In this document: piece by piece, positions 1 to 6,674 of the stretch
Numbering within the stretch: position 1 is the stretch's first letter
Layout: the number at the start of each line of letters is the position of its first letter
Assembly (NCBI GenBank): GCA_016875955.1
Contig: VGOH01000021.1
Location: forward strand, 1 to 11,935
Source: Chloroflexota bacterium
GTDB lineage: Bacteria > Chloroflexota > Dehalococcoidia > Dehalococcoidales > RBG-16-60-22
DNA length: 11,935 bases
Reading direction: 5' to 3'
Notes under the pieces: model-generated
Database searches by the model: none
What the model was told of the DNA's origin: nothing
The model's input: the letters and a program-made list of their open reading frames with translations, nothing else
Made by a program: the position numbers and the translations under genes

Positions 1-1126
1 AGAGGGGGCGCTGGAGTCCTGCCCCCGTAAAGTGGTCTTTGGTGAGGGGAAAGACGCCCGGGAGATGCCGCGGCGTCTGCCTGAAGATGCGACGCCACCC
101 TGGTGCTCTGGTTCGGGGGCCGGGCCTGTGTCCACGGAATGGAACCTCATCAATATCGTCAAGACCTATGCCGAAGACCCGCTGTCGGACGGCATCACGG
201 CGCCATGCCTGACCAATCTTGATGGTCGGGACCTGGTGGCAGGTAGCCCCAGGGGTGTAGAAGGTGCTATCAGGACGGTGCTTCTGGTGCGTGAGGCGCT
301 GCGTCGGGCGGGGCGCCCGGGGATGCCGGTGGTCAATGAGGTGGCCTCGGCAGTAAGGGCCACGGAACATATCGCCGGGCACAGCTTTGGCAACCCAGAC
401 ACAGATTTTATAGAAATCGGCACCATGCATGAGCTTAAAGTTGATTTTGATGCCCTGAACAAGGTGGCCTACTGTCAGGCGGTGGGCAACCTGACCTTCG
501 CCGAGAATGGCGTGATTCTGGGCGGCTTTGCCGGCGGACCGGCGGGCGTGGCCGTGGTCAGCGCTGCCTATAACCCCGTGGACCTGCTGGTCATACGCGG
601 CGTGGTCCAGCATTCCTTCGCGGTGCTTATTGAACGTGGTACGACTTCCAGCCGGGAGACAATCTGGGCCAGAAGCGTGGCCAATCAGGCAACAGCCCGC
701 AACAGCCCCCTGCCCATGGTAACTCCGGTATATACCATGGCCGGGCCGATGACTGAGATGTGCTACTATGAGTATGCTGCCGGCATAATCGCTTCCGTGG
801 TCCCCGGCGGTTCCATCGAGCTAGCGCCTCCGTCCCGGGGGGTCGTTGTTGACCACAGCGGCCCCATAGAGGAAATATTCGGGAATGCGGTGGCGCACGC
901 CGTGGCCGGAATGAGCCGTAAAGAAGCCGACGGGCTTGTCCTGGCACTGCTCGACAGGTATGAGGACAGGTTGAAAGACCCGCCAGCTGGCACCAGATTC
1001 CAGGATTACTTTGACGTCGGTTCCGGAACGCCCAGGAAAGAATGCCTTGAACTCTACCGCAAAATGAGGCGGGAGATGACGGACAAGTTCGGACTCAAAA
1101 TGGCGCTCACCTCACCATACTTGTAA
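1..1126 (+). CDS. MtmB-family (monomethylamine methyltransferase-like) protein without pyrrolysine, 5' truncated by window edge
   Basis: The reading frame is open from base 2 to the left edge, so the GTG at 32 is internal. Compared with its full-length neighbour, about 87 N-terminal residues lie outside the window. Family assignment rests on alignment recalled from Methanosarcina MtmB: the AGRPGM loop, the ELKxDxDA segment, GGFAGG and AGPMTEMC (MtmB has AGPCTEMC). MtmB moves the methyl group of monomethylamine to the corrinoid protein MtmC, with pyrrolysine at residue 202 as the catalytic residue. Here that position is Val (GTC, 332-334), and there is no in-frame TAG. The Glu matching MtmB Glu259 is kept (503-505). 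Family membership is fairly sure. The substrate is unknown and need not be monomethylamine. It ends in TAA and is followed 42 bases later by a paralogue with no indels across the shared part. Confidence 0.85.
   Translation, partial: EGALESCPRKVVFGEGKDAREMPRRLPEDATPPWCSGSGAGPVSTEWNLINIVKTYAEDPLSDGITAPCLTNLDGRDLVAGSPRGVEGAIRTVLLVREALRRAGRPGMPVVNEVASAVRATEHIAGHSFGNPDTDFIEIGTMHELKVDFDALNKVAYCQAVGNLTFAENGVILGGFAGGPAGVAVVSAAYNPVDLLVIRGVVQHSFAVLIERGTTSSRETIWARSVANQATARNSPLPMVTPVYTMAGPMTEMCYYEYAAGIIASVVPGGSIELAPPSRGVVVDHSGPIEEIFGNAVAHAVAGMSRKEADGLVLALLDRYEDRLKDPPAGTRFQDYFDVGSGTPRKECLELYRKMRREMTDKFGLKMALTSPYL
158..376. repeat. Near-identical segment shared with the tandem paralogue (copy 1)
   Basis: This 219-base segment matches 1586-1804 at a constant offset of 1428. 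I count six mismatches, all silent, and a perfect run of 80 bases (158-237). The flanking parts of the two genes are clearly more diverged in both DNA and protein. This fits a gene-conversion tract inside a tandem duplication. Confidence 0.8.
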
Positions 1127-1154
1127 TTGACATAAAGTAGTAACTAAATAATAT
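1127..1154 (+). promoter_or_regulatory. Possible -35/-10 pair between the two mtmB-like genes
   Basis: TTGACA (1127-1132) directly follows the upstream stop codon. After a 16-base spacer comes TAATAT (1149-1154). The hexamers are good, but the predicted start point near 1161 would fall inside the ribosome binding site of the next gene. It may be a chance match in AT-rich spacer, with the two genes simply co-transcribed. Confidence 0.3.
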
Positions 1155-1168
1155 GACGGAGAAGAATC

Positions 1169-2554
1169 ATGCTTAGCTTTAATGAAGTGGTAGAGAGGGC
1201 ATTAACCGGCCCGATATGTACCGAGCGGGACTTTGACCTGGGCATTTTCGTGCCCAACCTGCGTAAGATAATTGAGAAGTACAGCATTAAATATGACCCG
1301 CAGAACCCGGTGCCTGCCGATGACGACCTGGCGGACCGGGTCTGGGAGGCGGGCATGGAGTTTCTGGTGGAGACCGGCGTCTACTGCGTTGATACGGAGA
1401 GGCGCATTCTGTTCAGCCGAGAGGAGATAGATGGCGCGCTGGAGTCGGCCCCGCGCGATGTAGTGTACGGCTATGGCAAGGATTCCCGGTTGATGCCGCG
1501 GCGTACTCCCGAAGATAAAACACCTCCCTGGTGCTCCGGCTGTGGGGCAGGTCCGGTCTCCACGGAGTGGAACCTGATAAATGTGGTCAAGACCTATGCC
1601 GAAGACCCGCTGTCGGACGGCATCACGGCGCCATGCCTGACCAATCTTGATGGTCGGGACCTGGTTGCAGGTAGCCCCAGGGGTGTAGAAGGTGCTATCA
1701 GGACGGTGCTTCTGGTGCGGGAAGCGCTGCGTCGGGCGGGACGTCCGGGGATGCCAGTGGTCAATGAGGTGGCCTCGGCAGTAAGGGCCACGGAACATAT
1801 CGCCGGTCATACCTTCGGCGACCCCAGGACCGATGCCCTGGAAATCGGCACCATTCACGAATTGAAGGTCGACTTTGATGCCCTGAACAAGGTGGCCTAC
1901 TGCCAGGCGGTGGGCAACCGCACTTTCGCCGAGAATGGCGTGATTCTGGGCGGCTTTGCCGGGGGACCGGCGGGGGTGGCGGTGGTCTGCGCGGCATACC
2001 ATCCTCTGGCCTTGTTGTTAATACGCGGCGTGGCCCAGCACCCGCTGGTGGTGCCCATTGAAGGCGGCACGACGTCCATGCGGGGAACCATCTGGTCACG
2101 CTGCCTGGGCATTCAGGCGGCAACGCGTCACAGCCCGTTGCCCATAGTTGCTCCCGGCTATACTTCGGCCGGGCCGATGACCGAGATGTGTTACTACGAG
2201 TTTGCCGCCTGGGTAATGGCCACGGTGGTATCCGGCGGCTCCGTGGAAGTGGGGCCCCCATCCAGAGGCGTTATGGAGGATTACAGCGACCCCGTTGAGA
2301 ATATTTTCAGCAACGCTGTCGCTCATGCGTCAGCCGGCATGGGCCGCAAGGGAGCCAACAAGATAGTGGCCACGCTGCTGGACAGGTATGAGGACAAGCT
2401 GAAAGACCCGCCGCTGGGCAAAAAGCTGCCGGACTACTTTGACATTGCCGCCGGAACACCGAACCAGGCGTGCCTCCAGCTCTACCGAAAGATGAGGCAG
2501 GAATTCACCGAGCAGTTCGGCCTGAAACTGCCGCTTACCTCGCCTTACCTGTAA
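1169..2554 (+). CDS. MtmB-family (monomethylamine methyltransferase-like) protein without pyrrolysine
   Basis: The protein has 461 residues, close to the roughly 458 of methanogen MtmB, and aligns with it from the N-terminus (for example GVYCVDT against GIYCTDT in MtmB). The family forms a TIM barrel that transfers a methyl group from an amine to a cognate corrinoid protein. Val198 (GTC, 1760-1762), in the loop AGRPGMPVV, occupies the place of catalytic Pyl202. Glu255 matches Glu259, a residue close to pyrrolysine in MtmB as I recall. The AGPMTEMCYYE segment is also kept. The ATG is supported by GGAG at 1158-1161, seven bases upstream. It probably forms an operon with the preceding paralogue. 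Without pyrrolysine the known MtmB mechanism cannot operate, so the substrate is open. MttB-family relatives lacking pyrrolysine, such as glycine betaine methyltransferase MtgB, set a precedent for a changed substrate. Confidence 0.88.
   Translation: MLSFNEVVERALTGPICTERDFDLGIFVPNLRKIIEKYSIKYDPQNPVPADDDLADRVWEAGMEFLVETGVYCVDTERRILFSREEIDGALESAPRDVVYGYGKDSRLMPRRTPEDKTPPWCSGCGAGPVSTEWNLINVVKTYAEDPLSDGITAPCLTNLDGRDLVAGSPRGVEGAIRTVLLVREALRRAGRPGMPVVNEVASAVRATEHIAGHTFGDPRTDALEIGTIHELKVDFDALNKVAYCQAVGNRTFAENGVILGGFAGGPAGVAVVCAAYHPLALLLIRGVAQHPLVVPIEGGTTSMRGTIWSRCLGIQAATRHSPLPIVAPGYTSAGPMTEMCYYEFAAWVMATVVSGGSVEVGPPSRGVMEDYSDPVENIFSNAVAHASAGMGRKGANKIVATLLDRYEDKLKDPPLGKKLPDYFDIAAGTPNQACLQLYRKMRQEFTEQFGLKLPLTSPYL
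1586..1804. repeat. Near-identical segment shared with the upstream paralogue (copy 2)
   Basis: This is the partner of 158-376. The encoded 73 residues are identical in the two proteins and include the loop where pyrrolysine sits in MtmB. Odd codon choices (AGG, GTA, CTT, GGT) are shared, which argues for recent copying more than for selection on protein alone. Confidence 0.8.
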
Positions 2555-2570
2555 AGCCACCCGGGACCGG

Positions 2571-3641
2571 TTATTTTGACGGTGCCACGAAGGTCAGCAT
2601 CCGCCTCGGGTTCTCCTCGGTAATGGTGCGGATGACCTCTTCGGACATGCCTTTGGCGCGCATCCAGGGGATGACGTTTTCCGGGATGTGGGCGTAGCCC
2701 GGGCCGCCGTAGACCGTCAGCCTTGATTTCATGGCCGTGTCCGTGGCCACGAGTATCTGGTTCAGGTATCCCAGTTCCATGAGGCGGATAATGTAATTGA
2801 CGCGCTGGGCGTCATTCGGGATATCAAATATACCGTAACGCTTGGGATAATAGCCCTCCATGGAGAAGCAGTCGAACTCAAGGTAGCAGCCGGCTTTGGC
2901 GATTTTCACCATGGTATCAAAGGAGTAGGCAGTGCGGTCAATGTGCTCGATGACCACCCGGCTCATATCGGCACCAGCTTTCTTGACGATGTCAACAATC
3001 TGGAGCGGCGATTCGTCAAATCGGCCGGGGTGTATGGTCAGGGCGGCGCCGGTGGCTTTTTGTGCTTTAACCGACGCCCGCAGCGACTTTATCTCTATCT
3101 CATGGAGCGGCCAGGAGTCAGCCCCTATCTCACCGATGATGCCGGCGCAGATGCCGTCGGTGCCAACCGTGACGTCTTTGATGATGTCCTGACATATTTC
3201 ATCCTCGGATTTCCTGGCCAGCACCCCGGCGCAGCCTGAGTCCATGGTGTAGTAGCCGGTGCCCATGATGATATTGAGGCCGGTGGCGCGGGCGATACGG
3301 GTCATGGCGTGCGGGTCCTGGCCGATGCCCCAGTTGGTGACATCAACCACGCTCTTCCCCCCGACCAGCTTGAAACGCGTGATTTCCTTAATGGTCAGGG
3401 CTTCATCGTTGAGCACCAGATTGTCCCGGTTCTCAAAGAGGTGAAAGCGAATCCAGCCTGCCATGTCCAGCGTCATCGGTTTTTCCGCCATCGCCTTGGC
3501 GGTAACGCTCTCGTCGGCAAGTTTGAAGCGCACGGTCAGGTCAAGGAGAAGGTGCTCGTGGGGCAGGGTCAGGCCCAGCTCCTTGCCGTCAATAAGCCCC
3601 AGAACCGTCTGCACTTTTCCGGTCAGCTTTTTGTCCATCAT
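2571..3641 (-). CDS. Phosphotriesterase-family (Php/PTE-like) metal-dependent hydrolase, possible lactonase
   Basis: The 356-residue protein belongs to the phosphotriesterase branch of the amidohydrolase superfamily. Numbered from the first Met, the metal-site pattern is complete: His28 and His30 (LPHEH), Glu171 (IGEIGAD), His204 (TIHPGR), His233 (IEHID) and Asp301 (VATDTAMKS). The bridging residue is Glu, as in E. coli Php, not the carboxylated Lys of classical phosphotriesterase. Natural activities in the family include lactone hydrolysis; true organophosphate activity is unlikely to be its role. It is the last gene of a leftward operon, 12 bases after three in-frame TAA codons that end the dehydratase gene. 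Two ATGs stand in tandem (3641 and 3638). The second has the better Shine-Dalgarno spacing, so the protein may be 355 residues. The gene ends 16 bases from the end of the mtmB-like gene, tail to tail. Confidence 0.88.
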   Translation of the reverse strand: MMDKKLTGKVQTVLGLIDGKELGLTLPHEHLLLDLTVRFKLADESVTAKAMAEKPMTLDMAGWIRFHLFENRDNLVLNDEALTIKEITRFKLVGGKSVVDVTNWGIGQDPHAMTRIARATGLNIIMGTGYYTMDSGCAGVLARKSEDEICQDIIKDVTVGTDGICAGIIGEIGADSWPLHEIEIKSLRASVKAQKATGAALTIHPGRFDESPLQIVDIVKKAGADMSRVVIEHIDRTAYSFDTMVKIAKAGCYLEFDCFSMEGYYPKRYGIFDIPNDAQRVNYIIRLMELGYLNQILVATDTAMKSRLTVYGGPGYAHIPENVIPWMRAKGMSEEVIRTITEENPRRMLTFVAPSK

Positions 3642-3642
3642 G

Positions 3643-3649
3643 CCTCCTT
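3643..3649 (-). promoter_or_regulatory. Ribosome binding site AAGGAGG before tandem ATGs
   Basis: On the minus strand AAGGAGG is followed by one base and then ATGATG. The gap is one base to the first ATG (3641) and four to the second (3638), which favours the second as the real start. Confidence 0.65.
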
Positions 3650-3653
3650 ATTA

Positions 3654-4772
3654 TTAATCCACGCGGTAGCGTGCTACCGTCTCTTCATTCAGTTCAATGC
3701 CCAGGCCTGGCCCGTCGGGTACGGAGACGTAGCCCTTGGCGTCAATCCCTATCTTTTTCCTGGTCACTTCCCACCGGAGCGGGCTATCCGCCACGCAGTA
3801 CTCCAGGATGAAGGTGCTTTTGCGGGCGGCCAGGAAGTGAAGGCTGGCGGCCAGGTTAATATCAGAAGCCCAGTGGTGGTTGACCACCTTCAGCCCTCTG
3901 TCTTCAGCCATATCGGCGATTCTCATCGACTCGGTGATGCCGTTGCGGACGAGTTCTATCTGAGCAATGTGAATGCCGCCGCGCTCAATCAGGTTTCGGA
4001 AGGCATACCGGCCGGCCTCTCCCTCTCCGCCCGCGATGGGAATGCGGGAGACGTTGGTCAACTGCCGGTAGCCATCAATATTGTCCCGGGCGAGCGGCTC
4101 CTCCAGCCAGTAGAGATGATAGTCCTCAAACTGCTGGGCGCGTTTGATGGCGGTGGCCGTGTCCCAGCAGCAGCCGGCGTCAATCATCAGGTTGCACTTA
4201 TCGCCGATTCCCTGCCTTGCCCCCTCAACCAGCTCAAGGTCAAGCTTTTCGCTCTGACCCATCGGGTGCCAGCCGAACTTTACTGAGGTGAACCCTTTGC
4301 TCACCCATTTTTTCCCCTCCGCTGCAGTCTCTTTGCCATTGCCGCCGAACAGGGTGCTGGCATAGGCGGGTATCCTGGTCTGGAAAGGACCACCGAGAAG
4401 CCGGTACACCGGCTGATTATAATATTTACCGGCGATGTCCCAGAGGGCGATGTCAATGCCCCCGATGGCGTGTTGGACAACGCCGCCCCGCCCATAGTCA
4501 AAAGTGGCCTGGTACATCAGGTCATTGAGGCGGCGAATCTCCAGCGGGTTCTGCCCCATAATGACCTGGCCGAGCCCGGAAATGGGGCTGTTGCGGAGCG
4601 GAGCGTCCACAGCAGCCCTTACCACCGAGGGGCTGGAATCGACCTCACCGAAGCCGACAATGCCCTCATCGGTATTGACTTTTATTATCAGTGTCTGGCG
4701 GAGAATCAAGCGCGGTCCGGCATATGAATCAGGGAGACGCAGTTCAATGGCCTCAACTCCAGTAATCTTCAT
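3654..4772 (-). CDS. Mandelate racemase/muconate lactonizing enzyme-family (enolase superfamily) protein, probable sugar-acid dehydratase
   Basis: The 372-residue protein has the enolase-superfamily layout: an N-terminal capping domain (about 1-125) and a barrel (about 130-350). Probable metal ligands are Asp198 (LMIDAG), Glu224 (WLEEPL) and Glu250 (AGGEGE). Barrel Lys165 (SVKFG) and His299/His300 (VVNHHW) are candidate acid/base residues. The second Lys of the usual KxK motif is Gly167, and the Asp that normally pairs with the catalytic His appears as Glu273 (QIELVR), so this is not mandelate racemase itself. Such proteins usually take a proton alpha to a carboxylate and often dehydrate aldonic acids to 2-keto-3-deoxy acids. 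It lies between an aldolase and a lactonase-like gene, which fits that role. Its ATG is 15 bases after the aldolase stop, with only a weak Shine-Dalgarno sequence, suggesting translational coupling. The substrate cannot be read from sequence. Confidence 0.88.
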   Translation of the reverse strand: MKITGVEAIELRLPDSYAGPRLILRQTLIIKVNTDEGIVGFGEVDSSPSVVRAAVDAPLRNSPISGLGQVIMGQNPLEIRRLNDLMYQATFDYGRGGVVQHAIGGIDIALWDIAGKYYNQPVYRLLGGPFQTRIPAYASTLFGGNGKETAAEGKKWVSKGFTSVKFGWHPMGQSEKLDLELVEGARQGIGDKCNLMIDAGCCWDTATAIKRAQQFEDYHLYWLEEPLARDNIDGYRQLTNVSRIPIAGGEGEAGRYAFRNLIERGGIHIAQIELVRNGITESMRIADMAEDRGLKVVNHHWASDINLAASLHFLAARKSTFILEYCVADSPLRWEVTRKKIGIDAKGYVSVPDGPGLGIELNEETVARYRVD

Positions 4773-4787
4773 GTTTATATCTCTTTT

Positions 4788-5681
4788 CTATATCAGTCCA
4801 GCGTACTGCAACGCTTTCTTAATATCGGCTTTTTCGGCGGCGCCCACTGGCAGGATGGGGCTGCGCGCCGGTCCGGCTGGTCTGCCCAGCATGTTCACTG
4901 CCTCCTTCACCGGCGCCGGGAAGTTCTGGGGTGAGCTTATGGCACGGGCGATGGGCAGCAGCTTGAAAAAGATTTCCCGCCCTTTTTCCCATTCCTCCTG
5001 CTGCACCGCCTGAAAGAGGTCGACCACCATTTTGGGCGCAATGTTGGCCAGTGCCAGGATGGCGCCGCGGCAGCCGAGGGCGAAGCAGGGCAGGGTGATA
5101 TCATCGCCGCCGGTCAGGACGGACATTTCATTGCCGACCCTTCGCATCACCTCGGCAAAATAGCTCAGGTTGCCGCTGCTGTCCTTCAGCGCCACGATGT
5201 GGTCGATTTCAGCCAGCTTCTCCAGTGTCTCGGGGGTGATTTCCACATGGGTATGTGCGGGAATATTATACAGGCAGATTGGGATGTCCACCGCCTCCGC
5301 GATTGTCGTGTAGTGTTTGAGCAGACCGTCCTGGCTCGGTATCTCGTAGAACGGGGTCACAATCATGACCGAATCGGCACCGGCGCTCTTGGCTTCCCTG
5401 GAGCGTTCAATGACCTCGCGGGTGCTGGTGGCGCCGGTGCCGGCCATGACCGGAACTCTGCCGTTGGCGGCTTTTACCGTGGCCTCGGTCACCTTCACGG
5501 ACTCCTGTCGCGTCAGGGTGGCGGCTTCGCCGGTGCTGCCCAGGCACATAATCTGGCTTACGCCATTTTCAATTAAAAAATTCACGTTCTTTTTCAGGCC
5601 ATCAAGGTCTAAATCGCCGTTTCTGGTGAAGGGGGTCAGCATTGCCGGGATAATCCCTTCCATTCGTACCTTTTTACCCAT
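4788..5681 (-). CDS. DapA-family (dihydrodipicolinate synthase/N-acetylneuraminate lyase) aldolase
   Basis: The 297-residue protein is a class I aldolase of the DapA family. It has the GSTGEAATLT pyruvate-carboxylate loop (48-57), Tyr138 (LYNIPAHT) and the Schiff-base Lys166 (VALKDSSGN), with TGGDD at 190-194. In true DapA the YNVPSRT motif supplies an Arg that binds aspartate semialdehyde; here that position is His143. With its dehydratase neighbour, this suggests a catabolic 2-keto-3-deoxy-acid aldolase or a related lyase or hydratase, not a lysine-pathway enzyme, though automatic pipelines may label it dapA. The ATG is supported by GAGGAG seven bases upstream. It is the first gene of the leftward operon, with its promoter in the divergent region. 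It ends in TAG, which happens to be in frame with the next gene's start. Confidence 0.9.
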   Translation of the reverse strand: MGKKVRMEGIIPAMLTPFTRNGDLDLDGLKKNVNFLIENGVSQIMCLGSTGEAATLTRQESVKVTEATVKAANGRVPVMAGTGATSTREVIERSREAKSAGADSVMIVTPFYEIPSQDGLLKHYTTIAEAVDIPICLYNIPAHTHVEITPETLEKLAEIDHIVALKDSSGNLSYFAEVMRRVGNEMSVLTGGDDITLPCFALGCRGAILALANIAPKMVVDLFQAVQQEEWEKGREIFFKLLPIARAISSPQNFPAPVKEAVNMLGRPAGPARSPILPVGAAEKADIKKALQYAGLI

Positions 5682-5731
5682 TTTTCATCTCCTCAGTTTG
5701 GAATTTACTTTGCCAGTGCAAAAGTTAAATA

Positions 5732-5750
5732 ATTATAGCATTTCCGTCAA
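5732..5750 (-). promoter_or_regulatory. Promoter of the leftward aldolase-dehydratase-hydrolase operon
   Basis: On the minus strand TGCTATAAT forms an extended -10 (TATAAT at 5737-5732, TG at 5740-5739). TTGACG lies at 5750-5745, too close to act as its -35. Instead TTGACG could pair at 17 bases with a weak TAACTT. Either way a start near 5725 or a little downstream fits the ATG at 5681. Confidence 0.6.
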
Positions 5751-5763
5751 TTTTACACATTCA

Positions 5764-5794
5764 TTGAATTATGCACAACAAGTCGTGTTATAAT
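5764..5794 (+). promoter_or_regulatory. Promoter of the rightward hydrolase-reductase operon
   Basis: A perfect TATAAT (5789-5794) is preceded by TG at 5786-5787, an extended -10. TTGAAT at 5764-5769 is a possible -35 at a long 19-base spacing. The predicted start point is close to 5801, followed by AAAGGAGG and the ATG at 5824. Confidence 0.7.
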
Positions 5795-5797
5795 ACA

Positions 5798-5807
5798 CCG
5801 ATATCGG
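5798..5807. promoter_or_regulatory. Palindrome CCGATATCGG at the predicted transcription start, candidate operator
   Basis: This perfect 10-base inverted repeat begins four bases after the -10 box and covers the expected start point of the rightward operon. Such a place suits a repressor site. No regulator gene is in the window, so the role is inferred. Confidence 0.35.
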
Positions 5808-5823
5808 AAAGGAGGTCTAAGCG

Positions 5824-6642
5824 ATGCCGGAGGTAAAGGTAAATGGCGTCAGGATTCACTATGAGGAACGTGGCTCAGGGACGGCCATGGTCTGGGCGCA
5901 CGGACTGTGCGGGACCTGGCAGGCCTGGGAAAACGTGATGAATTTTTTCAAGGGCCGCTATCGCGTTATTGCCTACGATGCCAGAGGACACGGTAGCTCG
6001 GCAAAACCCGAAAAACCGGAGGCATACTCGCAGGATATCATGGTGGAGGATATGCACGGCTTGCTGGATGCACTTGACATAAAGAAAGCGATTGTTGGCG
6101 GGCATTCCATGGGGGCGAATGTAGCCTTGAATTGCGCCCTGAAATACCCGCAGCGGTGTATCGGCCTTATCCCTGTGGGCATCGGTTCCGGCTCGTCAGA
6201 CCGGGAGTGGTGGCGGAAATGGTGGGGAAAGCTGGCGGACATTGCTGAGCAGGAAGGGATGGCGGCCTTTCTTGAGGAAATGAAAAAGTTGCCGGCATGG
6301 GGTGTTGCCTTCACTAACCCCGAGATGGCGAAACAGATAACTGCGACCGTGCTTGCTAACTCACCAAAAGCGATTGCCCCTGTTGTCCGGGGTGTACAAC
6401 AGAAGCGCCCCAGCATCTTTGACCTGGCACCCAAACTGGAAAAGCTATCAGTAGCCACGCTGGTGGTGATGAGTGAGGGCGATGCGCCGGTGGTGGAGTG
6501 CTCCCGTTTCATGACGGCGCATATACCGAAAGCAAAACTCGCCGTCATTCCGGCTAAAAGCCACTGGACCTTTGATGAGGCGCTGGAGCCGTTCCTGAAG
6601 GCGGTTGACCAGTTCGTGAGCGGACTCAAGCAAGGAAGATAA
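5824..6642 (+). CDS. Alpha/beta-fold hydrolase
   Basis: The 272-residue protein has the classic fold signatures: the oxyanion-hole segment AHGLCG (25-30), YDARGHGSS (51-59), the nucleophile elbow GGHSMG with Ser95, the acid Asp220 (SEGDAP) and His247 (KSHWTF). The cap region (about 125-195) is rich in Trp and Lys. The family includes esterases, enol-lactonases, C-C bond hydrolases and haloperoxidase-like proteins; the exact substrate is not evident. GGAGG lies seven to eight bases before the ATG. It is the first gene of a two-gene operon transcribed divergently from the aldolase operon, and 32 bases separate it from the reductase gene. A lactone or ester linked to the neighbouring pathway is a plausible substrate, but that is inference. 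Confidence 0.9.
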   Translation: MPEVKVNGVRIHYEERGSGTAMVWAHGLCGTWQAWENVMNFFKGRYRVIAYDARGHGSSAKPEKPEAYSQDIMVEDMHGLLDALDIKKAIVGGHSMGANVALNCALKYPQRCIGLIPVGIGSGSSDREWWRKWWGKLADIAEQEGMAAFLEEMKKLPAWGVAFTNPEMAKQITATVLANSPKAIAPVVRGVQQKRPSIFDLAPKLEKLSVATLVVMSEGDAPVVECSRFMTAHIPKAKLAVIPAKSHWTFDEALEPFLKAVDQFVSGLKQGR

Positions 6643-6674
6643 AAGGCCGTGGACCGTTTCTGTAAGGAGGGCGC

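Noticed and set aside
332..1762. Pyrrolysine decoding in this organism
   Set aside because: No in-frame TAG occurs in either mtmB-like gene, and TAG serves as the normal stop of the aldolase, reductase, HPP and pseudouridine synthase genes.
1202..2002. Open frame on the minus strand inside the second mtmB-like gene
   Set aside because: Same pattern of antisense openness; the plus-strand protein is full length and aligned end to end with a known family.
2555..2570. Bidirectional terminator between the convergent mtmB-like and hydrolase genes
   Set aside because: The 16-base gap is GC-rich but forms no clear hairpin followed by a T run on either strand.
3309..4286. Open frame of 325 codons on the plus strand across the PTE-like and dehydratase genes
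   Set aside because: It spans two well-supported genes in the opposite direction and shows no domain features.
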